NCBI RefSeq assembly: GCF_015210005.1 | Contig: NZ_MU158698.1 | Location: forward strand, 1,385,611 to 1,449,610 | Length of the DNA stretch: 64,000 bases | Direction: 5' to 3' | Origin: Sphingobacterium hungaricum | GTDB taxonomy: Bacteria; Bacteroidota; Bacteroidia; Sphingobacteriales; Sphingobacteriaceae | Shown here: in pieces, positions 18,360 to 26,222 of the stretch | Numbering within the stretch: the stretch's first letter is position 1 | Layout of the letters: every line of letters starts with the position of its first letter | Translations under genes and position numbers: made by a program | The notes under the pieces: generated by a model | Told to the model about the DNA's origin: nothing | Database searches by the model: none | The model's input: the letters and a program-made list of their open reading frames with translations, nothing else

Positions 18360-19127
18360 CTATTTATTGACCTGTTTGATGTACTGTTCAACTGCCATCG
18401 TCATGCTTGGCGCTTGCGGAGTAGGTGCCGGAATGTCCAGCAAGAGTCCATGATCCAGCAACGCTTGCTGTGTAGTTGCTCCGAAACCTGCAATTCGTGT
18501 ATCATTCTGAATAAAATCCGGAAAATTATCATACAGCGACTGCACGCTTGAAGGGCTGAAGAAGACGATGATGTCGTAAAAAACGTTTTTTAAATCGGTA
18601 ATGTCCGAAATAACGGTCTTAAACAATACGGCAGGAGTGAAATCATAACCATTTTCTTGTAGCCATTTCTGAGTATCTTCATTGGCAACATCTGAACAAG
18701 GAAACAAAAATTTCTCTTTGCTATGCTTCTTAAGCACATCTTCCAAATCCTTTGCTGTTTGTTTTCCGAAGAATATTTTTCTTTTTCTGTATTGAATGTA
18801 TTTTTGAAGATACAAGGCAATGGCTTCGGAAATGCAGAAATACTTCATATCAACAGATACTTCGAATCGCATTTCTTCACATACCCTGAAAAAATGGTCA
18901 ACAGCATTTTTGCTCGTAAAAATAACTGCAGTATACTCTGCAAAATTCACTTTATCCTTCCGAACATCTTTCGCTGGAACTCCTTCAACATGAATAAAGC
19001 CTCTAAAATCTAGTTTTAGATTATACTTTTCTGCTAAAAGAAAATAAGGTGATTTTTCATTATCAGGCTTTGGCAAAGTCACTAAAATACTCTTAACTTT
19101 CTTTGCTCTTTCTACATCAATCTGCAT
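18360..19127 (-). CDS. hemD: Uroporphyrinogen-III synthase
   Basis: A 255-residue protein with the weakly conserved two-domain HemD layout. Useful markers are SILVTLPKPDNEKSPYFLLA at the start, NFAEYTAVIFTSKNAVDHFF in domain 1, FLFPCSDVAN, and DIIVFFSPSSVQSLYDNFP with RIAGFGATTQQALLDHG in domain 2. HemD cyclizes hydroxymethylbilane to uroporphyrinogen III in haem synthesis. The gene sits 13 bases after a DUF4271 membrane protein gene on the same strand, an arrangement known in other Bacteroidota. Other haem genes are not in the window. Confidence 0.9.
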   Translation of the reverse strand: MQIDVERAKKVKSILVTLPKPDNEKSPYFLLAEKYNLKLDFRGFIHVEGVPAKDVRKDKVNFAEYTAVIFTSKNAVDHFFRVCEEMRFEVSVDMKYFCISEAIALYLQKYIQYRKRKIFFGKQTAKDLEDVLKKHSKEKFLFPCSDVANEDTQKWLQENGYDFTPAVLFKTVISDITDLKNVFYDIIVFFSPSSVQSLYDNFPDFIQNDTRIAGFGATTQQALLDHGLLLDIPAPTPQAPSMTMAVEQYIKQVNK

Positions 19128-19140
19128 ATATTTCTCTTAC

Positions 19141-20097
19141 TTAATTGCTTAGTGTCTTCACTAAAATTAATATCGGTGCGACTTCGAGACTACAAAGATA
19201 GAGAAATAAATAAAAAACAGAAAATTTACTATTTCCAATAAAATTAAATGCCGTCCGTACAAACCTATATATGAATAAAATAATAACAATTACTGAAAAT
19301 AAAATTAACAGAAACTTAAAGTAGGTTTGAGGTACCAATGTAACAATTAACAGAAACGGCATTAAAATTAACAGACTGTTAAAATAGATTAAATACAACA
19401 CCGCAATATACTCTCGAACAATTCTGTTAATCAAGAAGACAAATGCTACAAATCGGATAATTAATATTTTTAAAATAAATAGCAAACCGACAATTCCAGC
19501 AATTTTGATGTAGTTAATCGGATTCAGAAAGATAGAATTGTTGAACCCTGATTCGGTTATTAAAATAAAAAGTGCCAACGCCGCACTAAAAATGATGTAC
19601 AAAATAATATATGACCAAGAAGTCGCCATGTTATCCTCTTTGCTGACCTGAATCAAAAGGCGGTCTTTGTAAAAAGCCTCCGTGATAATCGAAAAATCTA
19701 CAGGAAAAAATATTTTTACGATGGCTAAGGCTAAAAACAACCCCAACACGACTGCGAATACCCAAATTGGCCGATGGAATTTCTCCGCTGAAAATTCAGT
19801 TTCACCAAACTTTTTCAACATCAATTCATCATGCAGTTTCATCCATCCGATAAAATCCCCATTCTTGACAATCAGCTTTTCTTTTAAATCTTCGACGAAT
19901 TGAGACTGCCTATTTGGATCAGGAAAAACATATTCGTTATAAATTAGGGACCGGACGTCTACTACACTGTCAGCAACTGAAGAACTATCCACAAGTGATT
20001 GTTCATCCAGATTCAAATCAGTCTGTGCATAACTAGAAAAGGACAGGAGATTCACAAATAAAAGTGAGAAAAAAAATAAAAATACCTTCCTTTGCAT
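19141..20097 (-). CDS. DUF4271 domain-containing integral membrane protein
   Basis: A 318-residue protein with a signal peptide ending SSYAQ, a polar segment (26-100) with a FVEDLKEKLIVKNGDFIGWM region, then seven or so hydrophobic helices from about residue 108 to the end. The C-terminal membrane block has the DUF4271 pattern, for example FVAFVFLINRIVREYIAVLY and EVAPILILVKTL. The biochemical role is unknown. Its tight coupling with hemD suggests co-transcription and perhaps a role linked to haem or the envelope, but this is inference only. Confidence 0.8.
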   Translation of the reverse strand: MQRKVFLFFFSLLFVNLLSFSSYAQTDLNLDEQSLVDSSSVADSVVDVRSLIYNEYVFPDPNRQSQFVEDLKEKLIVKNGDFIGWMKLHDELMLKKFGETEFSAEKFHRPIWVFAVVLGLFLALAIVKIFFPVDFSIITEAFYKDRLLIQVSKEDNMATSWSYIILYIIFSAALALFILITESGFNNSIFLNPINYIKIAGIVGLLFILKILIIRFVAFVFLINRIVREYIAVLYLIYFNSLLILMPFLLIVTLVPQTYFKFLLILFSVIVIILFIYRFVRTAFNFIGNSKFSVFYLFLYLCSLEVAPILILVKTLSN

Positions 20098-20116
20098 GTA
20101 TAGATTTTAATGTCTA

Positions 20117-20124
20117 CAAAGGTA
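20117..20124 (-). promoter_or_regulatory. Promoter -7 box of the DUF4271-hemD unit
   Basis: The minus strand reads TACCTTTG, an exact TAnnTTTG match, 19 bases before the DUF4271 ATG. A TTG at 20147-20149 is 22 bases further upstream, slightly long for a -33 element. Confidence 0.5.
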
Positions 20125-20156
20125 TAATAAAAATATTGAGCTAAAGCAAGCGGACG

Positions 20157-20726
20157 ATGACAAAAGAAAGTTTAACAAGATGTGTATGGTGCGGAACAGA
20201 CGAATTATACACCAAATATCATGATGAAGAATGGGGGAAACATACCTCTGATGAAAAAACTTTATTTGAATTTCTTATTCTTGAAGCCGCGCAGGCTGGA
20301 TTAAGCTGGATCACCATATTAAGACGAAGAGAGCACTACAAAAGGCTATTTGCAGATTTCGATGTTGAAAAAGTAGCCAACTTTTCAGACGAAACTATTG
20401 AAAGTATCCTATTGGATGCGGGAGTTATCCGCCATCGCGGAAAAATTACCAGCGCAGTGAGCAATGCAAAGATATTCATGGACATTCAAAAAGAATTCGG
20501 CAGTTTTTATGCCTACTTATATTCATTTATGCCCGAAAATAAACCATTGGCAATATCCTATTCTTCACATGGACAAATCCCAGCTACGAGCGCTCAATCT
20601 GATGCGATTTCCAAAGATTTAAAAAAACGAGGTATAAAGTTTTTTGGCAGTACCATTTGTTACGCGTACATGCAAGCAGTTGGTATGGTAAACGACCATA
20701 CGATTTCTTGCGATTTTAGGAATTAG
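20157..20726 (+). CDS. tag: DNA-3-methyladenine glycosylase I
   Basis: A 189-residue Tag protein. The zinc-snap residues are present with family spacing: C9 and H22 at the N-terminus (RCVWCG...YHDEEWG) and H181 and C185 at the end (VNDHTISC). The core holds LFEFLILEAAQAGLSWITIL, the base-binding segment, and FFGSTICYAYMQAVGMVNDH. The enzyme removes 3-methyladenine from alkylated DNA. The gene is divergent from DUF4271 and overlaps the convergent hpt gene by four bases at the stop codons. Confidence 0.96.
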   Translation: MTKESLTRCVWCGTDELYTKYHDEEWGKHTSDEKTLFEFLILEAAQAGLSWITILRRREHYKRLFADFDVEKVANFSDETIESILLDAGVIRHRGKITSAVSNAKIFMDIQKEFGSFYAYLYSFMPENKPLAISYSSHGQIPATSAQSDAISKDLKKRGIKFFGSTICYAYMQAVGMVNDHTISCDFRN

Positions 20727-21265
20727 TCAGATTCTACTTGTTTATATAGGTCTGGCAAATTCCGGCATTGCCCATTATAATCGAGTCCAAAGCCTACAAC
20801 AAAGTCATTGTCGATTTCAAATCCGACATACATGATGTTGTCAAATTCATATTGAACCTTGTCTGGCTTGAGCAACATGGTACAAACTGAAACGCTAGCA
20901 ACATGGTGTCTCTCCAGCACATCCATCGTATGTTTTAACGAATTTCCAGTATCCACAATGTCTTCGACAATAACGACATGCCTGCCTGTTAAATCCGTAT
21001 TGATACCGATTAATTCTGTGACTTCTTCATTTTCTAGGCCTTTGTAAGAAGCCAATTTAACAAAAGAAAGTTCGCTAGGAATATGGATTTGTTTCATCAA
21101 ATCGCTCATAAACATGAAACATCCGTTCAGAACGCCAACAAAAACCGGATTCTTATGCTCGTACTTGACATTGATATCAATGCCTATTAAGCGTATTCGT
21201 TTCTGGATTTGATCATGATCAATCAGCAATTCAAACTCTAAATCATCTATTCGTATATTTCCCAT
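20723..21265 (-). CDS. hpt: Hypoxanthine (guanine) phosphoribosyltransferase
   Basis: A 180-residue type I phosphoribosyltransferase. The PRPP-binding loop is HVVIVEDIVDTGNSLKHTM, the N-terminal pyrophosphate region is PVFVGVLNGCFMFMSDLM, and the C-terminal purine clamp is YVGFEIDNDFVVGFGLDYNG. These fit HPRT of bacteria. The enzyme salvages hypoxanthine and guanine to nucleotides. It follows the GT51 gene by only three bases on the same strand, so the two are probably co-transcribed though functionally unrelated. Confidence 0.95.
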   Translation of the reverse strand: MGNIRIDDLEFELLIDHDQIQKRIRLIGIDINVKYEHKNPVFVGVLNGCFMFMSDLMKQIHIPSELSFVKLASYKGLENEEVTELIGINTDLTGRHVVIVEDIVDTGNSLKHTMDVLERHHVASVSVCTMLLKPDKVQYEFDNIMYVGFEIDNDFVVGFGLDYNGQCRNLPDLYKQVESD

Positions 21266-21268
21266 GCC

Positions 21269-23341
21269 TTATTCTTCTGATTTATTTTTGGTGCCCAATA
21301 GTCTTTCAATCAACGATTTTTTCCTGTTTTCTTCCTGATCGATTTCTTTGATCATATCTTCCAATTCCCATTCTTGCAACATATCCGTAGAATCGACAAT
21401 TCCTTTCGGTCTTGGTGGTCTTAAATTTTCCTGAAGCTGCACACCGTAGAAACCGTAAGCTTCCGGAACAGCCTCGCCAGCCAATTGCCCTCGCTTATTC
21501 AAAATATAGCCGTAGGTATTGAAATGACGTTGCACCCAAGGTTTTAAATGCCCCGTATAATCGAAAGAAGACAGTCCCGTTTTTGGACGCGGAATAATGC
21601 TAGAGAGGTACAAACTTTCTCCAAGATTTAAATCTGAAGCTGTTTTACCAAAATAATAGTTGGATGCCTCATTGATTCCATACACATTTTTTCCCCACTC
21701 GATTACATTCAGGTATATTTCGAAAAGTCGGTCCTTGCTAACTTCATGCGAAGATTCCATCAACCAAACGATAAGGATTTCTTCGAGCTTTCGCATAATA
21801 GTTTTATTCCGGTTAAGAAATAGATTTTTAACGAGTTGCATCGAAATGGTACTTGCTCCGCGCTTGAATTTCTTTTCTTTGATGTTGGTGACGAGCGACA
21901 ATTTGAATGCTTCTTCCTCAAATCCATTGTGCTCATAAAAAAATGGATCTTCCGTATTTAAAACGGTTTTCTTCAAAATCGGAGCAACCTGATTTAGGGT
22001 TCTGAAATTCGGATTTTGAGGACCTACGATAATTTCCCGTACCAAAAGCGTGTCTTCATACGCTTTGTATACGAAAGGCTGGTTTAAGGCAGAAATATTT
22101 GCATTCCCCCATTTTGTCACTTTTAAGTTCTTATCGTCGACGGAAGCAGTAAATTTAAGGCTGTCCGGGTTATCGAAAGCAACTTCAAAATCCAAATCGA
22201 ATTGTGTGTCTCCAGCAACCTGAACTCCTTCGATTGATTCAAATAATCCTGACGGAATAGCATCGAAAAACTTTTGCGTTTCAAATTTTCCTGTGTGTAC
22301 CGCAAGTGCGAGCGACTTTTTAGGACTATGGATGTATTTTACAAAGGGCTTAAATTCAAAATCTTTTACCGTAACTTTTGTACCTTCTTGAATTTCAACG
22401 GCATTATTGCTGATAATCAGTCCTCCAGCGCCAGATGCATTTGGCAGAATGATATCTTTATCCGATAAGCGCCAGTGATTGACGACCAGGTTGGTAACTT
22501 CCCAATTTCCTGAGAGCGTCAAATTATTTTTATTTACGCGATTTATCCCATCTAAGTCAAAACTGACTTCATCAAAACTAACATGCAATCCATATTTTCT
22601 GCCTAAAACAGGCAATTCAACACCTTTATCTTCTGATGAAACAACAACACTTAATTCTTGCTTGTCAGGATTCACATGGCCTTTGAAATTCCATTTTGCT
22701 TCATTATCATTTAAAAAAACCAGGATATCATATTTCCCATTATCCACCTCCCCTTCGGGCAATGTCACCTTCTGAGTTGTCGATGAATCTTGGTAAGAGA
22801 CTTCAATATTTTTTAATTTCATGTCCTTCGGAATTTTGAAGAACACCTGTTTGATTAATTTATCTGCGGTTTCGGCCAGATTTCTTTCGGTTACTTCGGT
22901 TTTGGCACTGTCTTGAGCTGATTTTTTCTTAAATAAAAAATCATAATTTGAGACGGAATCTGTTTTGACAAAAGTCACTTTTGCATCAGCCATATCGATC
23001 AAACCTATCTTGACTTCACCAAAAATCAATGGCCATAGACGAACAGAAACTTTCAGGTCTTCAATGTAAGCAAGCTGTTCTGCCGAATCAGGTTTTAAGG
23101 TCAAATGATGGAACGCAACGGTAGCCAAACCTGCAAATCTATAATCCTCCATCGCAAATTCTAACCCGTAATCCGATTTTAGCTTTGTCTGTGCTTTCTT
23201 AACAACCGAATCGAGAATTGCTTCACGTTTTGATAATGCATATGCAGTTAACCCACCAAAAAGCAATAAAACAGCTCCCAAAACAATAAAGATGATTTTC
23301 TTTTGCTTTTTATTAATTTTAGGGAAAGTAAATTTCTGCAT
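21269..23341 (-). CDS. GT51 peptidoglycan transglycosylase with long periplasmic AsmA-like N-terminal part
   Basis: A 690-residue membrane-anchored protein with one N-terminal helix (about 18-38). Residues about 40-430 are beta-rich and read like an AsmA/DUF748-type periplasmic module (FAMEDYRFAGLATVAFHHLT, FKGHVNPDKQELSVVV). Residues about 440-610 form a GT51 domain: NTEDPFFYEHNGFEEEAF with the catalytic glutamate, KRGASTISMQLVKNLFL, and IYLNVIEWGKNVYGINEAS. No transpeptidase domain follows, so it is monofunctional and polymerizes lipid II glycan chains. The C-terminus is charged. Normal monofunctional MtgA enzymes have about 240 residues, so the large N-terminal part is unusual and its role is unknown. 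Confidence 0.88.
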   Translation of the reverse strand: MQKFTFPKINKKQKKIIFIVLGAVLLLFGGLTAYALSKREAILDSVVKKAQTKLKSDYGLEFAMEDYRFAGLATVAFHHLTLKPDSAEQLAYIEDLKVSVRLWPLIFGEVKIGLIDMADAKVTFVKTDSVSNYDFLFKKKSAQDSAKTEVTERNLAETADKLIKQVFFKIPKDMKLKNIEVSYQDSSTTQKVTLPEGEVDNGKYDILVFLNDNEAKWNFKGHVNPDKQELSVVVSSEDKGVELPVLGRKYGLHVSFDEVSFDLDGINRVNKNNLTLSGNWEVTNLVVNHWRLSDKDIILPNASGAGGLIISNNAVEIQEGTKVTVKDFEFKPFVKYIHSPKKSLALAVHTGKFETQKFFDAIPSGLFESIEGVQVAGDTQFDLDFEVAFDNPDSLKFTASVDDKNLKVTKWGNANISALNQPFVYKAYEDTLLVREIIVGPQNPNFRTLNQVAPILKKTVLNTEDPFFYEHNGFEEEAFKLSLVTNIKEKKFKRGASTISMQLVKNLFLNRNKTIMRKLEEILIVWLMESSHEVSKDRLFEIYLNVIEWGKNVYGINEASNYYFGKTASDLNLGESLYLSSIIPRPKTGLSSFDYTGHLKPWVQRHFNTYGYILNKRGQLAGEAVPEAYGFYGVQLQENLRPPRPKGIVDSTDMLQEWELEDMIKEIDQEENRKKSLIERLLGTKNKSEE

Positions 23342-23436
23342 ACTATTAAAATTGTTAATCTTCTACAATTATCAGGCTAAAAATAGGATAAAAAACATTA
23401 AAACACCTACATGACAAGATTATCTTGCAAAAGGAT

Positions 23437-23460
23437 TAGTTTTGTAATCTGTAAATTACA
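23437..23460 (+). promoter_or_regulatory. Promoter -7 box and operator-like palindrome upstream of the Mrp gene
   Basis: TAGTTTTG at 23437-23444 matches TAnnTTTG. It overlaps TGTAAT-N6-ATTACA at 23443-23460, an 18-bp inverted repeat across the expected transcription start. A repressor site there is a reasonable guess; the factor is unknown. Confidence 0.4.
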
Positions 23461-23465
23461 GCTTC

Positions 23466-24524
23466 ATGATTACTAAAGAAAACATTTTACACGCCTTAAG
23501 CCATGTGGAAGAGCCTGATTTAAAGAAAGATCTGGTCACTTTGCACATGATTGAAAATATTGAAATATTACCCAACAAAATAAAATTTGATGTGGTATTG
23601 ACCACGCCTGCCTGTCCGCTAAAGGCGCATATCGAACATGCCTGCCGGAATGCGATTGCGCTATTTGTTGATAAGAATATTCAAGTCGATATCAACATGA
23701 CGTCTCGAGTAATCAGTACGGAGTCGCATCAATTAAAAGGAATCAAAAACATCATTTTGGTTTCCTCTGGAAAAGGCGGTGTCGGAAAATCTACTGTTGC
23801 GTCAAACTTAGCATTGGCATTGGCCGATCTGGGTGCGAAAACTGGTCTATTGGATGCAGATATCTATGGCCCTTCTTTGCCGATTATGTTTGGCTTAGAA
23901 AATGCCAAACCACAATCCACACAAACAGCTGATGGAAAAACGAAAATCCTTCCGATAGAAAAATTCGGATTGAAATTGCTGTCCATCGGATTTTTCACAG
24001 ACCCAAGCCAGCCTATTCCTTGGCGCGGGCCAATGGCAACGACCGCTATAAAACAACTATTCAATGATTCGGATTGGGGCGAACTCGATTATTTAATCGT
24101 CGATATGCCTCCTGGAACTGGAGATATCCATATTACAGTCTCGCAGACCTACCCTATTTCGGGAGCTGTTATTGTGACAACACCTCAACAGGTTGCATTG
24201 AACGACGCCATAAAAGGAATTGCGATGTACAAAATGGAAGGCATCAATGTGCCTATTTTGGGAATTGTAGAGAATATGGCCTATTTCACTCCAGAAGAAT
24301 TACCAGAAAACAAATATTACATTTTCGGAAAAGATGGAGGAAAACGTTTGGCCGAAGCCAATCAGCTCCCATTCCTCGGAGAAATCCCATTGGTCAAATC
24401 GGTTGCCGATGCAGGCGATAATGGCTTTCCAATCGTATTAGACAGCGAAGAATCTGTCGGAAAATATTACACTGAAATCGCTGGAAGAGTCGCTCAAGAA
24501 GTGAGTATTTTGGCGAGGGGGTAA
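23466..24524 (+). CDS. apbC: Mrp/ApbC-family P-loop ATPase (iron-sulfur carrier type)
   Basis: A 352-residue protein. Residues 1-85 are a MIP18/DUF59 domain with the motif TTPACPLK. Residues about 92-340 are the ParA-like ATPase with the deviant Walker A SSGKGGVGKST (101-110), DADIYGPSLP, and VDMPPGTGDIHIT. Proteins of this type load or carry Fe-S clusters. The C-terminal CxxC that binds the cluster in many members is absent; the corresponding place reads ENMAYFTPEELPENKYYIFG, a form I associate with Bacteroidota. Whether it still handles Fe-S is therefore open. Confidence 0.9.
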   Translation: MITKENILHALSHVEEPDLKKDLVTLHMIENIEILPNKIKFDVVLTTPACPLKAHIEHACRNAIALFVDKNIQVDINMTSRVISTESHQLKGIKNIILVSSGKGGVGKSTVASNLALALADLGAKTGLLDADIYGPSLPIMFGLENAKPQSTQTADGKTKILPIEKFGLKLLSIGFFTDPSQPIPWRGPMATTAIKQLFNDSDWGELDYLIVDMPPGTGDIHITVSQTYPISGAVIVTTPQQVALNDAIKGIAMYKMEGINVPILGIVENMAYFTPEELPENKYYIFGKDGGKRLAEANQLPFLGEIPLVKSVADAGDNGFPIVLDSEESVGKYYTEIAGRVAQEVSILARG

Positions 24525-24579
24525 ACTACGAAGATTCAGACCCATACAAGTTAATCGAAAGAATTTGTTTGTATTAAAA

Positions 24580-24626
24580 AAATCCTCAAAAATTAGGCGA
24601 AATTATCGCTTAATTTTTGAGGATTT
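24580..24626. terminator. Bidirectional terminator between the Mrp gene and the SusCD array
   Basis: Perfect 16-bp arms (24580-24595 and 24611-24626; AAATCCTCAAAAATTA/TAATTTTTGAGGATTT), extended inside by GCGA/TCGC. It lies between convergent genes and marks the border of the accessory array. Confidence 0.88.
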
Positions 24627-24670
24627 ATAATTAAGAGCCCTATTTTATATATTAGAACTCTTAAAATTTG

Positions 24671-26212
24671 TTAGTCGATCAAACTATTGTAATCTGTTTC
24701 TCTTGCAGGAGTAACAACTTTCCAACCGTTATTATCGGTAGGATTTATCGTTATTGCAAACACTTGCAAGAAATTGCCTCCAGCCGCATGGCTTTTTCTG
24801 ACAATCGAGTCTCCCCATCTTTTACGGTCAAAGAAATCAAAACCTTCGCCCCACAATTCAATTCCTCTGTATTTTTTAATTTCATTGAAAAGATTAACTC
24901 CAGTCAAGGTACAAGTATACTCAGCATCTCTGCCACTTGTTCTGTTTAATTCAATTAAAAGATTTTGAATATCGGTCGCACTTCCGCTTTGCTTGTATTT
25001 AGCTTCAGCTTCTATTAATAGCATTTCAGAAGCTCTGAAATTATTAATATTTGCAGTTCCAGGCATCACATTCGCTTTAATCTTAAATTGCATATACGAG
25101 TAGGCGTGAGAATTAGAAGGAATATCAGTGTACAATCTTCTAACTTCTGCTAAAGCAGCATCACTTCCTCTACCTGTAGAGGCATTGAACGTAAAACCAG
25201 AACCTACTGGATTGAAGAACATAGATTTCCGGATATCAGACGCTGGAATCTTATCGTACAAATCTTTGTTAATTGATTTAGGGAAAGTTCTAGCTACGGT
25301 TGCTGTTGAATTATATCCTATGTATGCTCCATAAGCATAGAAAAAGATAGTTTCGTCCGTATTATCGTATACAGACCAAATCCATTCTCTGTTTGGGTTG
25401 GAGAAACCAGATTTATATTCTGCATTCGTCATTAAAGCGTAATTTGCTCTAGCTAATTTTGCATATTTTTCAGCATTCGCAAAATCTTCTTTATTCAACG
25501 CGGCTCTTGCATAGATTGCGTGCGCAACATCTTTATTCACTTGATAATTGCGATCTGTATCTCTATCCAATCCAGACGACGTATAAAGGGACAAAGCAAG
25601 ATCCAAATCATCATAAATTACTTTGTAAGTATCGGCAAGTGTAGAAAGAGGCAAGTCATTCAAGCCCTCTTCTAAACGAAGAACTACTGCGCTTGTACTT
25701 CCATTGTTGGATGAAGACCATCTGTCTCCATACACCTGAGCAAGCATCATGTAAGAATAAGCTCTGAAAGTTAAAGCCTGAGCTTTAATGAACTCTTTTT
25801 CATTTTGAGGCCCGCTAACCGCATCAATTTGATGGATGATCGCATTCGCATTACTAATAATCGTGTAGTAATAGTACCATGGAAAATAACCATATGTGCT
25901 TTGATTATTTGAGAAAAACTCCATGTTTACCGGAATCGTCATAGTAGCTTGAGGATGCGAAAGATTCTCTCCTGCATATTCTCCATAATACAGTTTAATT
26001 GTACCTTCTCCATTAAACCCTTGACTTCCCAAGTATTGTCTTTTCATTAATCTAGACAACCCGTTAATTGCAAGTTTTGCATTTTCGACACTTTCAAATA
26101 CAACATCTGGACCAGTAGCATGAGTCGGCGCAGTGTCTAAGTATCCCTTGCTGCATGAGTTTAGAAGTGTAATCGCTAAACCCAAATAAATTATTTTATT
26201 TAATATCTTCAT
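24671..26212 (-). CDS. SusD/RagB-family outer-membrane nutrient-binding lipoprotein (pair 1)
   Basis: A 513-residue lipoprotein; the lipobox ends LLNSC (C20). The N-terminal SusD-like part has YLDTAPTHATGPDVVFESVE, the TPR-like helices contain EFIKAQALTFRAYSYMMLAQVYGD, and the C-terminal RagB part contains MLLIEAEAKYKQSG and GIELWGEGFDFFDRKRWG. SusD proteins sit on the cell surface as a lid over the SusC channel and bind the ligand. The gene lies 10 bases after its SusC partner. It belongs to a different SusD branch from the other proteins in the array. Substrate cannot be told from sequence; no enzyme gene is nearby. Confidence 0.93.
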   Translation of the reverse strand: MKILNKIIYLGLAITLLNSCSKGYLDTAPTHATGPDVVFESVENAKLAINGLSRLMKRQYLGSQGFNGEGTIKLYYGEYAGENLSHPQATMTIPVNMEFFSNNQSTYGYFPWYYYYTIISNANAIIHQIDAVSGPQNEKEFIKAQALTFRAYSYMMLAQVYGDRWSSSNNGSTSAVVLRLEEGLNDLPLSTLADTYKVIYDDLDLALSLYTSSGLDRDTDRNYQVNKDVAHAIYARAALNKEDFANAEKYAKLARANYALMTNAEYKSGFSNPNREWIWSVYDNTDETIFFYAYGAYIGYNSTATVARTFPKSINKDLYDKIPASDIRKSMFFNPVGSGFTFNASTGRGSDAALAEVRRLYTDIPSNSHAYSYMQFKIKANVMPGTANINNFRASEMLLIEAEAKYKQSGSATDIQNLLIELNRTSGRDAEYTCTLTGVNLFNEIKKYRGIELWGEGFDFFDRKRWGDSIVRKSHAAGGNFLQVFAITINPTDNNGWKVVTPARETDYNSLID

Positions 26213-26222
26213 TTTGTTATTC

